DNA from: JBGSKY01 sp041740995
Lineage (GTDB): Bacteria > Planctomycetota > Planctomycetia > Pirellulales > Pirellulaceae
Direction of reading: 5' to 3'
Assembly (NCBI GenBank): GCA_041740995.1
Contig: JBGSKY010000095.1
Location: 1 to 39,681 of the forward strand
DNA: 39,681 nt
Numbering within the stretch: position 1 is the first letter of the stretch; each line of letters begins with the position of its first letter. Both the position numbers and the translations under genes were made by a program. Below the pieces are notes generated by a model. The model did no database searches. It worked only from the letters and a program-made list of their open reading frames with translations, and had not been told where the DNA came from. Positions 7,520 through 15,671 of the stretch are shown here, piece after piece.

Positions 7520-10312
7520 ATGTCTGATCAGCGAAACATCCGTTGGGATATCTTGGCCCTAACATTGGCAGCAGTTGTTGTCTTCGTTTGGATTTCGCTG
7601 CTGACGAATCAGCCGGCTGATCAATTGTACCCAAGTCCTCTGATTTTGAGTGTTCTGTATGAGCCTTACCCTGCCGAACAACTCGCGTTTCCCGTCAACG
7701 AGCACATAGCCAATCGCTGTGGTTACTTTGGAGCCTACGTTTCGCAAGCGTTGCTTCATGCATTTGGTGCCGGTGCGTATCTCGTCGCGGCATTCCTTTC
7801 GCTTGCGGTGGTAGTCATGCTGAGGCAGAAACCATTGGCCTCGCCATTAGGCCGTTCGCTTGGTTGGACAACTGTATTAGTGTCGCTATTGACGCTGACA
7901 GATCTATTACGAATCGACCTGCCGATCGCTGTACCAATGGGCCCTGGCGGCGCGATCGGAGCGATGGGTTCAACTTTCATGAAATTGCATTTCGCTTTCG
8001 CAGGTGGGGTCATCATCAGCCTTTGCTGCTTTATGGGCGGTCTGATGCTGAGCACCGAGTACGCAATTTTTCGAGGCGTAAGTTTTGTGACCATCGGAAT
8101 GATCGTGATTGGCAAACGATTGGGACTTCCCGTCGCTCAGGCTGTCCGCGACACTGCAGCGTTGGGCAGCCGAAGATTTGCCCGAGTGGCAACGGGGCCT
8201 TCGGTAACCGTAAAACTTGCGAGCGATATTCCCGCTTCGATTGGCGATATTGCTACTGAAGGCCAATCCGAACCTATGATCCGCATTGGTGGACGCGGCA
8301 GCGACGCAAAGCCCGCGACGGTAACCGAACCGAAAACGCTCCGGATGGACCAGGTCAAAGAGCAAGAAGTTGCACCGAAAGTGAACAGTTCGCTGCGTAG
8401 TCGATCAATCACTTCTAATGCCGTACAAAAGTTGGCCAGCAAATTTACAGCCTTAACGGGTGCTAAATCTGCTAAGGGGGACGAAGAAGCAGATCAAGCT
8501 GAGCACGATGAAGAAGCAGTAGCTGACAACCATCACGAATTGCATATCGACGGCGACACCATTCTAGCGCGAACAGACGACGCGCATGACACCGTTGGTC
8601 CGAAGATTAAAACCCGCAAGAGCCGTAATGAAGAGAAGGGCGCTACGAACTTTCTTGAAACACTAGACGATACTCAATTGCCCGAAGGCGCAGAAGAATA
8701 CGTCTTGCCAGGTTTGGACCTTTTAACACCAGGTGAAGAATTTTCCTATGACGAACAGATGGTTGAGATTCGTCGCAAAGCAAAAGTGTTAGAGCAAACG
8801 TTCGGCGATTTTGGATTTAATGTTCGTGTTGTTGAAATTGAAACCGGCCCTGTCATTGCTCAATATGAAATTGAGCTTGAGGCCGGTCTTAGGCTCAGCA
8901 AAATCACTTCGTTGGCCGACGACCTTGCTATCGCGCTCCGCGTGCCGAGCGTTCGAATCGTGGCACCGATTCCGGGAAAAAATACCGTTGGCATCGAAGT
9001 CCCTAATGAGACAAGACAAATCGTTCGAATGCGTGAAGTGATCGAAGAGACAGGCAGTGAAGTAAAGAAGATGAAGGTGCCGCTTTATCTCGGTAAAGAC
9101 GTTTCTGGCAAATCTCTAGCAGTCGATTTAGCTTCGCTGCCGCACTTGCTAATTGCTGGTCGTACGGGCACTGGTAAGAGCGTGTGCCTCAATACGATCA
9201 TTTCATCGATATTGATGTCGCGACGACCGGACGAAGTTCGAATGTTGATGATCGACCCCAAGATGGTTGAGTTGAGTGGTTACGCGCGACTGCCGCATTT
9301 GATGCACCCTGTAGTGACGGACATGCAAAAAGCCGAAGCAATTCTCGCTTGGGCGGTCGACAAAATGGAAGAGAGATACGCGCTTTTGGCTAGCGCGGGC
9401 GTACGGCACTTGGTCAGTTACAACCAGCTGGACCGAAACGAATTGCTAGAACGTATCAAGCCTGAAACTCCGGAAGAAGAAGCGGCGATTCCGGAACACC
9501 TGCCATTTATTGTGATTATCGCCGACGAAATCGCTGACCTAATGATGACGGCCGGAAAAGAGGTCGAACAACATATTATTCGATTGGCTCAAAAGAGTCG
9601 CGCAGTCGGTATCCATCTGATCTTGGCAACACAAAAGCCAACGGTCGACGTCATTACCGGATTGATCAAGAGTAACCTTCCTGCACGGATTAGCTTCCAA
9701 GTTGCTAGTCGAACGGACTCACGAGTTGTTCTAGACGAAATGGGCGCGGACAAGTTGCTTGGAAACGGAGATATGCTTTTCCTTTGGCCGGGAACGTCAA
9801 CACTGCTTCGCGGGCAGGGGACGTACATGAGCGATGAAGAAATAAATCGCGTGGTCGCACATTGCAGCCAAGGTGAACAGAACTTTGTGCACGAATTGAT
9901 GCATATCAAGACAGAGAACCCCGAAGACGAAAAAAGCAAAGATTCAGCAACCAATTTTCGTAAGCGTGACGACCTTTATGAATCAGCTGTCGATGTCGTC
10001 GTAAGGGAAGGGCGGGGCAGTTGCTCGCTGTTGCAACGAGCTTTGGGCATTGGATACGGTCGGGCAGCCCGGCTGATTGACTTCATGGCTGAAGACAAGA
10101 TTGTCGGTGAATACAACGGGTCACAAGCTCGTGATGTGCTAATTTCGGTGACCCAGTGGGATTCAATGCGTGGTGGTGGAGCGACTGAAGAAACCTCCGC
10201 AATAGAACCACAACGTAAGAATCGCATTCGTCGCGAAGAAGGCTGGGATGCACCAAAAGATAAAGTCATCGCAGGGTCTGGCGACGAGGAAGCGTTGTGG
10301 GACGAAGAATAG
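7520..10312 (+). CDS. ftsK: DNA translocase FtsK/SpoIIIE family
   Basis: This is a membrane-anchored hexameric ATPase that pumps chromosome ends through the division site and activates dimer resolution. The protein has 930 residues. Four or so hydrophobic helices fill residues 10-190, then a charged linker of about 200 residues. The motor domain carries Walker A AGRTGTGKS at 546-554 and Walker B IIADEIADLM with DE at 669-670. A winged-helix gamma domain (about 820-878, with ALGIGYGRAARLIDFM) reads polar DNA motifs. Planctomycetes are known to lack FtsZ, so FtsK here must work with another division machinery. It is divergent from truB, and its 3' end lies 21 bases from a convergent gene. Confidence 0.95.
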   Translation: MSDQRNIRWDILALTLAAVVVFVWISLLTNQPADQLYPSPLILSVLYEPYPAEQLAFPVNEHIANRCGYFGAYVSQALLHAFGAGAYLVAAFLSLAVVVMLRQKPLASPLGRSLGWTTVLVSLLTLTDLLRIDLPIAVPMGPGGAIGAMGSTFMKLHFAFAGGVIISLCCFMGGLMLSTEYAIFRGVSFVTIGMIVIGKRLGLPVAQAVRDTAALGSRRFARVATGPSVTVKLASDIPASIGDIATEGQSEPMIRIGGRGSDAKPATVTEPKTLRMDQVKEQEVAPKVNSSLRSRSITSNAVQKLASKFTALTGAKSAKGDEEADQAEHDEEAVADNHHELHIDGDTILARTDDAHDTVGPKIKTRKSRNEEKGATNFLETLDDTQLPEGAEEYVLPGLDLLTPGEEFSYDEQMVEIRRKAKVLEQTFGDFGFNVRVVEIETGPVIAQYEIELEAGLRLSKITSLADDLAIALRVPSVRIVAPIPGKNTVGIEVPNETRQIVRMREVIEETGSEVKKMKVPLYLGKDVSGKSLAVDLASLPHLLIAGRTGTGKSVCLNTIISSILMSRRPDEVRMLMIDPKMVELSGYARLPHLMHPVVTDMQKAEAILAWAVDKMEERYALLASAGVRHLVSYNQLDRNELLERIKPETPEEEAAIPEHLPFIVIIADEIADLMMTAGKEVEQHIIRLAQKSRAVGIHLILATQKPTVDVITGLIKSNLPARISFQVASRTDSRVVLDEMGADKLLGNGDMLFLWPGTSTLLRGQGTYMSDEEINRVVAHCSQGEQNFVHELMHIKTENPEDEKSKDSATNFRKRDDLYESAVDVVVREGRGSCSLLQRALGIGYGRAARLIDFMAEDKIVGEYNGSQARDVLISVTQWDSMRGGGATEETSAIEPQRKNRIRREEGWDAPKDKVIAGSGDEEALWDEE

Positions 10313-10333
10313 CCAGCCCTGCAAGACGCCAAG

Positions 10334-10858
10334 TTATTTTATCTCACTGGGCAATTTTTTTGGTCGATCAGAGTTTGATTTCGATGGTGCCGGTAACGGC
10401 GAGCCATCGTTAGCGAAATAACGCTCCGCAACCGCGCGTTCACCGGACGGAATCTGTGCGAAAATTGTTACCCGATCGACCTTTTTGCTGCCTGTTTGAA
10501 ATGCAATATTGCCACCTTTTGTGATGAAAAATTCCAGTGGAATTTGCATCGATTGTTGCGGCAGCAGCGGTTTGGGATGGTGGTAATAGAACTGCTTGTT
10601 CAGCGAAACGCTAATGTTGTTGTAAGGATATTGGTTCGGATTGCGAATCGTGACGCACTGCAATAATCGGATCGAAGCAGCTTCATCGTCGGCGCGCTGA
10701 TACGGCATTATGCCAAGCTCCACCTCTGCTTCCAATTGAGCTTCTGGCGGTGGTCGATGTAACGCGACGAAGGTGACTACGCCGATCGGCGGAATCAGCG
10801 ACACGCATAACAGTAAGACAATCAACAAGCGTCGCGGAATTGGTTTAGGACGTGGCAT
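10334..10858 (-). CDS. membrane-anchored hypothetical protein
   Basis: The family is not recognised. The 174-residue protein has a basic N-terminus (MPRPKPIPRR) followed by one hydrophobic helix at about 11-32, consistent with a single anchor and a mostly periplasmic body. The body is beta-rich, with an Asn/Tyr-rich segment around residues 75-90, and the tail is Pro/Lys/Ser-rich. No catalytic motif is visible. It starts 3 bases after the stop of the rluA-type gene, so the two are almost certainly co-transcribed. No functional link to rRNA modification is evident. Confidence 0.7.
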   Translation of the reverse strand: MPRPKPIPRRLLIVLLLCVSLIPPIGVVTFVALHRPPPEAQLEAEVELGIMPYQRADDEAASIRLLQCVTIRNPNQYPYNNISVSLNKQFYYHHPKPLLPQQSMQIPLEFFITKGGNIAFQTGSKKVDRVTIFAQIPSGERAVAERYFANDGSPLPAPSKSNSDRPKKLPSEIK

Positions 10859-10861
10859 AAT

Positions 10862-11884
10862 TTAGTTGCCTCGCATCTGGCGATGAAATGTCTTGAATTC
10901 TTGGGGCCACTCGGTTTGAAAGAAGAGCGACTCGCCGGTTTGCGGATGATCAAATCCAAGACTCTCCGCATGTAGCGCGATTCGTTTGTGCGGCCAACGT
11001 GAATGCTGAGCAATCGAACTTTGATAACGAGGATCCCCCAAAACGGGATGCCCGTGTTCTGCGAGATGCACTCGAATTTGATTACGTCGGCCGGTCTCAA
11101 GCTGGACTTGCAACATACTCGCATCGCCATAGCGATTCATCGTCTTCCAATGTGTAATCGCAAGTTGTCCGGTCGCATGATCGTTGGTGGAAAACCGATT
11201 CAGGTTCTCGTCGGTCGCCAGATAAGACCGAAATGTGCCGGATTCATCCTTCAACTTTCCAGCCACGATTGTGACATACAATCTTTGTGGTTTACGAGCC
11301 GCGAACTGATCACGGATTCGCATCGCGATGGGTACCGATTTGGCGAAAACCAACACACCTGAAACGCCACGGTCAAGCCGATGAACGCACATGACCTTCT
11401 CGCCGCCACGTCGTCGAATTTGGTATCGATCGATCAATCCAATCAGCGTTTGTCGCTCGCGATAAGGCGTTGGAACGGTTAATAGCCCAGCAGGCTTATT
11501 GACAACGATTATCGATTCATCATCGTAAAGTATCGAAAAAGCAGTCGGCGAGCTCTGCTTGGCGTTTTTCCGTGATCTTCGATCGGGGATTGGTTGCGGA
11601 ACGTAATCAATTACTACTATATCCGCGACTTCTAGGTGGGTGTGATTGTGCCGCGATGTTCGATCATTCACGCGGACGGCCCCGGAATGGACAATTTGCT
11701 CGGCAAGCGGTCGCGATACTTTTAAACACGATTGAACGAAGGCCACAAGGTTTCTGGCTGGGTCCGGAATCGAATTGGAGACTTGAAACGTTTGGATTGA
11801 CAAGATGAAATTCTCTAGCAGAGAGCGACTAGGACTCGCGGGTTTGAGTTGCCAACGCACGAAGCCTGCGACCGAAGCTTGCAT
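10862..11884 (-). CDS. RluA-family pseudouridine synthase
   Basis: This enzyme converts specific uridines in rRNA or tRNA to pseudouridine. The sequence shows an S4-like RNA-binding region (about residues 45-95, VSRPLAEQIVHSGAVRVN) and then the RluA catalytic core with HRLDRGVSG, catalytic Asp at 171. NKPAGLLTVP and GRRNQIRVHLAEHGHPVLGD also match the family. It could be RluC/RluD-like; the target cannot be read from sequence. The ATG at 11884 overlaps the upstream DUF202 gene by 56 bases. A TTG at 11803 would remove 27 unconserved residues and the overlap and may be the true start. Confidence 0.92.
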   Translation of the reverse strand: MQASVAGFVRWQLKPASPSRSLLENFILSIQTFQVSNSIPDPARNLVAFVQSCLKVSRPLAEQIVHSGAVRVNDRTSRHNHTHLEVADIVVIDYVPQPIPDRRSRKNAKQSSPTAFSILYDDESIIVVNKPAGLLTVPTPYRERQTLIGLIDRYQIRRRGGEKVMCVHRLDRGVSGVLVFAKSVPIAMRIRDQFAARKPQRLYVTIVAGKLKDESGTFRSYLATDENLNRFSTNDHATGQLAITHWKTMNRYGDASMLQVQLETGRRNQIRVHLAEHGHPVLGDPRYQSSIAQHSRWPHKRIALHAESLGFDHPQTGESLFFQTEWPQEFKTFHRQMRGN

Positions 11885-12116
11885 AACGAACGAAGCCGAT
11901 GATGAGAAGCCAAGCGCCAGTTATGCATAGGGCTATCGCAAGATACTGCATTGGCGTTTCTAAATTAACAAATCGCAGTAACGCTACTCCCGACGCTGCA
12001 AAAGCGAACGAGGTCCGAAGGTAGGCCAGCAAAGTGCGTTCGTTTGCGAGGGCAGTCCGATCACACGCCAATTGGTCAGCCAAGGAGAGCGATATTTTTG
12101 CTGGATGCTCATCCAT
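11829..12116 (-). CDS. DUF202 family membrane protein (YidH-like)
   Basis: This is a small inner-membrane protein of unknown role. The family signature is clear: RTALANERTLLAYLRTSFAF followed by two or three hydrophobic helices (around SGVALLRF and MQYLAIALCITGAWLLIIGFV). The open frame extends to a TTG at 12200. The ATG at 12116 gives 95 residues and leaves the usual short cytoplasmic lead before the motif, so it is preferred. Its stop falls inside the 5' end of the longest form of the rluA-type gene, which suggests an operon. It is divergent from the gene at 12297. Confidence 0.85.
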   Translation of the reverse strand: MDEHPAKISLSLADQLACDRTALANERTLLAYLRTSFAFAASGVALLRFVNLETPMQYLAIALCITGAWLLIIGFVRYASFGRRLRALATQTRES

Positions 12117-12296
12117 GAATTGACGTTGAAATTGTTCGGGCCTTGATTCTGTGGGTCCACATTGAAACAGAAGCTTATCTTTTTTTGAGGCATCATGCAA
12201 CTAAAGTGCGCTTGCTACGACAACTTGATCAGTCTCAATTTGGCTTGATTTGGTGATTTGCTGACGAACTTTAGTAACAACTCAATAAAAAGGTAA

Positions 12297-12893
12297 ATGA
12301 CAATGAGCGGTAGAATGATTTGGCACGATAGCCGTTTGTTAGGAAAAGCACCAAGTATTGCGGCAAATACTTATGTTGTTGATGCAACTGTAAGTATCGA
12401 TCATGCGATTGGTTGGATCGCGTATTTCGCAAAATCACAAGGGACGCTTGATGAGCTATTGATAATGTGCCACGGTTATGAGGCAGATTTCAACTTAAAA
12501 AATCAAACCTGCACAGGGGAACCTCATGGTGGATTTGGTCTGTCGATCTGTGACAAGGGGTTAACCATGGGAACTGTAAGTAAACTATCATTGTGGTACG
12601 TTACCACCCCATTGATTAACAAGATAACCATTTACGCATGCGCGCCGGCTGACGTAGGGCCAGGAAATAGGGGTACCAGTGCCGATGGTATGAAATTGAT
12701 GAGCTTGATTGCAAAAACTACCGGAGCCATCGTCGTCGCCGCTCGTGACACACAAACTTACACCCACTTGGAGAACCCATCTACCAAAGAGACTATTCAT
12801 GCGATTGACTTCGGAGTGTGGGAAGGGCCAGTGTTTGAATTTAACTCTTCCAACGGCGCTCCAACGCCGACGTCCCCAGGCCCGATGCGATAA
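12297..12893 (+). CDS. small orphan protein with DUF4347/clan-CD-like His-Gly and Cys motifs
   Basis: The 198-residue protein has no signal peptide or membrane helix. A predicted strand ending LLIMCHG (His59-Gly60) is followed by GGFGLSICDKG. A second strand, ITIYACAPADVG, carries Cys115. Then comes a helix KLMSLIAKTTGAIVVAARD. This order resembles DUF4347 domains (SHG... YGC.. A..TGA.V.AS) and more broadly the His/Cys dyad of clan CD peptidases such as caspases, CHAT proteins and gingipains. The resemblance is from memory, so catalysis is inference. The start is ATG 12297 or 12303, after AAAAAGG. The C-terminal 32 codons overlap dusB tail to tail. It might instead be a non-catalytic carbohydrate- or surface-related domain. 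Confidence 0.7.
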   Translation: MTMSGRMIWHDSRLLGKAPSIAANTYVVDATVSIDHAIGWIAYFAKSQGTLDELLIMCHGYEADFNLKNQTCTGEPHGGFGLSICDKGLTMGTVSKLSLWYVTTPLINKITIYACAPADVGPGNRGTSADGMKLMSLIAKTTGAIVVAARDTQTYTHLENPSTKETIHAIDFGVWEGPVFEFNSSNGAPTPTSPGPMR

Positions 12894-13918
12894 TCGAGCG
12901 ATCGTGGAAAATGGTCTTCGACGACTTTCAAAAACTCTTCGGGTGTTGTGACATGACCGACGTGAGTTCGGAAATGGCGAGCTCCAGACTTGCCCTGAGC
13001 GTAGCAGCAAGCAAACTTTCGCATCAGTGATGTGCCTTTCGCTGGGCCAAATCGGTCACAAACTTTGGCGTAATGTCGCAACATACACTCACGTTGCTGC
13101 TCAAGCGTCGGTTCCGGGGGAATTGGCAGGCCACGTACTGCCGCTGCGGCTTGAGCAAAGAGCCATGGTTTTCCCAGCGCCGCTCGGGCGATCATGACAC
13201 CATCGACACGATAATTTTGAAACGCCGCAACGACTGCCTCGGGCGTGCTCAGATCGCCATTTCCGATGAGTGGCAAATCACCTATTACGTCTTTGATTTC
13301 GGATATGCGCTCCCAGTCGGCGGATCCACTAAAAAAATCTTCTGCTGTTCGGCCGTGCACTGTCAGCGCCGATGCACCCGCTCGCTTAACCGTCGCGGCA
13401 ACCTCCAGATGATTCATCGCTTTGCGGGTACAGCCAAGTCGAATTTTGGCTGTGACCGGCGTCGGGTAACAGGCTTCGACCAAACGCGAGATAATTTCGT
13501 ACATCCGCTCAGGCTGACGAAGCAAGTAGCTACCGCTGTGCGCCTTTTCGGTGACCTGTTTCACCGGGCATCCGAAATTGATATCGACCACGCTGACTTG
13601 ATACTCAGTTGCTAGCCGACGTCCAACCTTTGCCATAGTCTCAGGGTCGTTGTCCCAAATTTGCACCGCTAGTGGTCGCGCTTCATTGGCAACGCCCCAC
13701 AAGCGATCAGGATGCTCGCAATCGTGTTCGTCCAGCCATACGAAGCCGCGAGCGTTGACCATTTCCGTTGCCTGCAACCCAGCGCCGCCATATTCCCGAA
13801 CAATCTGGCGATACGCATAGTTCGTATAGCCAGCCATCGGCGCTTGGAAAATCGGCGGATCGACAATGACGTTGCCGATCTTGATTGGGGGTGCAAGGCT
13901 AGTTGTTAAAGCAGACAT
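12797..13918 (-). CDS. dusB: tRNA-dihydrouridine synthase (DusB-like)
   Basis: This flavoenzyme reduces uridines in the tRNA D-loop using NADPH. The TIM-barrel start IFQAPMAGYTNYAYR (FMN site), the catalytic cysteine C117 in VDINFGCPVKQV, the HGRT motif at 188-191, IGNGDLSTPE and MIARAALGKPWLF are all in family order. Assignment to DusB rather than DusA or DusC is based on overall pattern and is fairly safe. The 373-residue length exceeds the usual 320-345. The extra C-terminal residues (about 342-373, Gly/Pro/Asn/Ser-rich) are those that overlap the convergent gene ending at 12893. Confidence 0.93.
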   Translation of the reverse strand: MSALTTSLAPPIKIGNVIVDPPIFQAPMAGYTNYAYRQIVREYGGAGLQATEMVNARGFVWLDEHDCEHPDRLWGVANEARPLAVQIWDNDPETMAKVGRRLATEYQVSVVDINFGCPVKQVTEKAHSGSYLLRQPERMYEIISRLVEACYPTPVTAKIRLGCTRKAMNHLEVAATVKRAGASALTVHGRTAEDFFSGSADWERISEIKDVIGDLPLIGNGDLSTPEAVVAAFQNYRVDGVMIARAALGKPWLFAQAAAAVRGLPIPPEPTLEQQRECMLRHYAKVCDRFGPAKGTSLMRKFACCYAQGKSGARHFRTHVGHVTTPEEFLKVVEDHFPRSLDYRIGPGDVGVGAPLEELNSNTGPSHTPKSIA

Positions 13919-14269
13919 TTTGGGGGTTGTGAGTTGAGAGTTGGCTTAGAAAAAACGGCGGGAGTTCGATTGGCACTGAAATCTCAATCCTCACCCAGAG
14001 GCTTCTTCACCACGAACAAATCGAGTGAATTGCAAAGCTAGGCAACTTACGTAATTCTAACAAGCGTCGCCGCGTCGTTAGAAGCCGAATTTCCGTCAAG
14101 CTTTACCTAAAGCGACTCAACTCGGATGATTGGTTAATCCGATACTATCAGCACAACCGAAAAGTGTGCAATAGACCGAACCAGATGGGAAAGTGGCCTG
14201 TGGGGGGCCCAACTGGATTTCAATCGTGTTGCCTGAACTAATGAGCCTCTGCGACGGTGGAAAAGAATT
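13919..14269. other. divergent intergenic region between dusB and the outer-membrane protein gene
   Basis: No gene is seen in this 351-base stretch. It must hold both divergent promoters. A perfect 7-base inverted repeat, TTCTAAC (14055-14061) and GTTAGAA (14077-14083), flanks a G+C-rich 15-base centre containing GCGTC twice. It could be an operator or an RNA hairpin. The last bases before 14270 contain a GGAAAAG ribosome site. Confidence 0.4.
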
Positions 14270-15439
14270 ATGACGCTGTTAAAAAACACGTTCCGAATGA
14301 TGGTGCTTGCAGCTATGGCGACCGCTGGGGCTCTCTGCCATGCTGATCAGCCTTACCACCCGTTCGCTGAACCGATGAGTTGGGACCCAGACTTCCGCTT
14401 CTTTGCGCCAGTCGATGTTCAAGACCTCGAAGATGAATCAGCTCGCCAAAAAGCGAACTACGGCTGGTATGCCACCTACGATCGAATGCACGTCGGCTTG
14501 GACCGTCCAGACATTGAGACTGAGCGAGGTAAGTTTGACACCACTTGGGGTAATCGATACACCTTCGGCGTGATGAGCGAAGAGGACAAGGGCTGGGATT
14601 TTCAATTCTTGCACTTCTCCGGCCCAAATGCTTACACCGGCGAACGAGCATTTCGAACGAACATACCAGTCGGTACCGGTGAAATCGCGACTTTTCCGTT
14701 GATCGGTGAACGGGTTCCATTTGACCCTGGCTTTGGCGATGGTACCTACGTCGCACTTGACAGCTTAAACGTTGCAACCTTGGGAAGCTTCGAAATCAAT
14801 CGAACATGGCGTTTGAAACCATATATGTACGGCGGCTTTCTTGAGCCACTTGTTGGTGTCCGCTATATGGACTTCACTGACTATAACGTGGCCGATGGAC
14901 TGTCGCTCTTTCAAGATGCAGCCGCGAACAACTTTGAGCTTTTCGATGTCAGCCATATCAACAACAAGAACCGAATGGTCCTCGCTCAAATTGGCTTTCG
15001 ATATTTCAAAGACGTTGGACGAACTCGACTGTCAACAGACTTTAAAGCCTTCGCCGGCGGAAATTTCCAGACCGGTAGCGTTTTGACGCAGCAGGTTCTT
15101 TATGGTTATGGTGGCGGTGGTGGTGGTGCTGCCGGAATTCCGACACCAGATATCATATCGGTACCCCAATCGACGCTAACCAACGCACCAGGCTTGGGTG
15201 ATAAAGGCGTCATCGGAATGGATGCCCGAGTCGAAGCGCAATATTCACTGACCAAAGCGATCGCTTTGCGAGGCGGACTATCATTGCTCTACATCGGTGA
15301 CGGAATTGCTCGTGGCAGTCAGATTCAAGGTGCTGGCGGCGGATTTAGCCAGACTCCATCGTTCGGACCTTCATCAAGCTTCGTTCAACAGAACTTAGTG
15401 ATGCCAGGCGTCAGCTTCGGCGTAACGATCAATCGTTAG
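14270..15439 (+). CDS. BBP7-like outer-membrane beta-barrel protein
   Basis: The 389-residue protein has a signal peptide (about residues 1-26, ending LCHADQ) and a long beta-strand-rich body with alternating polar and hydrophobic residues. PLVGVRYMDFTDY at about 193-205 followed by INNKNRMVLAQIGFRY resembles the BBP7 (PF07585-type) barrels common in planctomycetes, where a fully conserved GxRY-type strand is followed by a loop of Asn/Asp residues. A Gly-rich loop, GYGGGGGG, is near 280-287. The last strand ends VTINR, without the aromatic C-terminal residue of classical porins. Ribosome site GGAAAAG. Family placement is moderately sure; the substrate is unknown. Confidence 0.65.
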   Translation: MTLLKNTFRMMVLAAMATAGALCHADQPYHPFAEPMSWDPDFRFFAPVDVQDLEDESARQKANYGWYATYDRMHVGLDRPDIETERGKFDTTWGNRYTFGVMSEEDKGWDFQFLHFSGPNAYTGERAFRTNIPVGTGEIATFPLIGERVPFDPGFGDGTYVALDSLNVATLGSFEINRTWRLKPYMYGGFLEPLVGVRYMDFTDYNVADGLSLFQDAAANNFELFDVSHINNKNRMVLAQIGFRYFKDVGRTRLSTDFKAFAGGNFQTGSVLTQQVLYGYGGGGGGAAGIPTPDIISVPQSTLTNAPGLGDKGVIGMDARVEAQYSLTKAIALRGGLSLLYIGDGIARGSQIQGAGGGFSQTPSFGPSSSFVQQNLVMPGVSFGVTINR

Positions 15440-15671
15440 CAATCGCCGCCGCTAGCCTTGCGGTCTGCGGCATGATACAAATCGATCGGCGAATCGCCCA
15501 CGCTTGATTGGCAAGGCCGTCCATGTCCCACTGTTTCGTCGGTGGGACCGCTAGCCAGAACGAATAAAAGGTTTCATCAACGGTCCGCAAGGTATTCGAG
15601 CCTAACTTCAAGACTACCTTGCGACGCACGGAAGCATCTCTCGCAGTGATGCCTCTGAATCAAACCCAAAG

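Noticed and set aside
15429..15629. Minus-strand open frame of 66 codons between the barrel gene and the 476-residue protein gene
   Set aside because: It begins with GTG, overlaps the end of the barrel gene, has no visible family motif and no ribosome site; probably chance.
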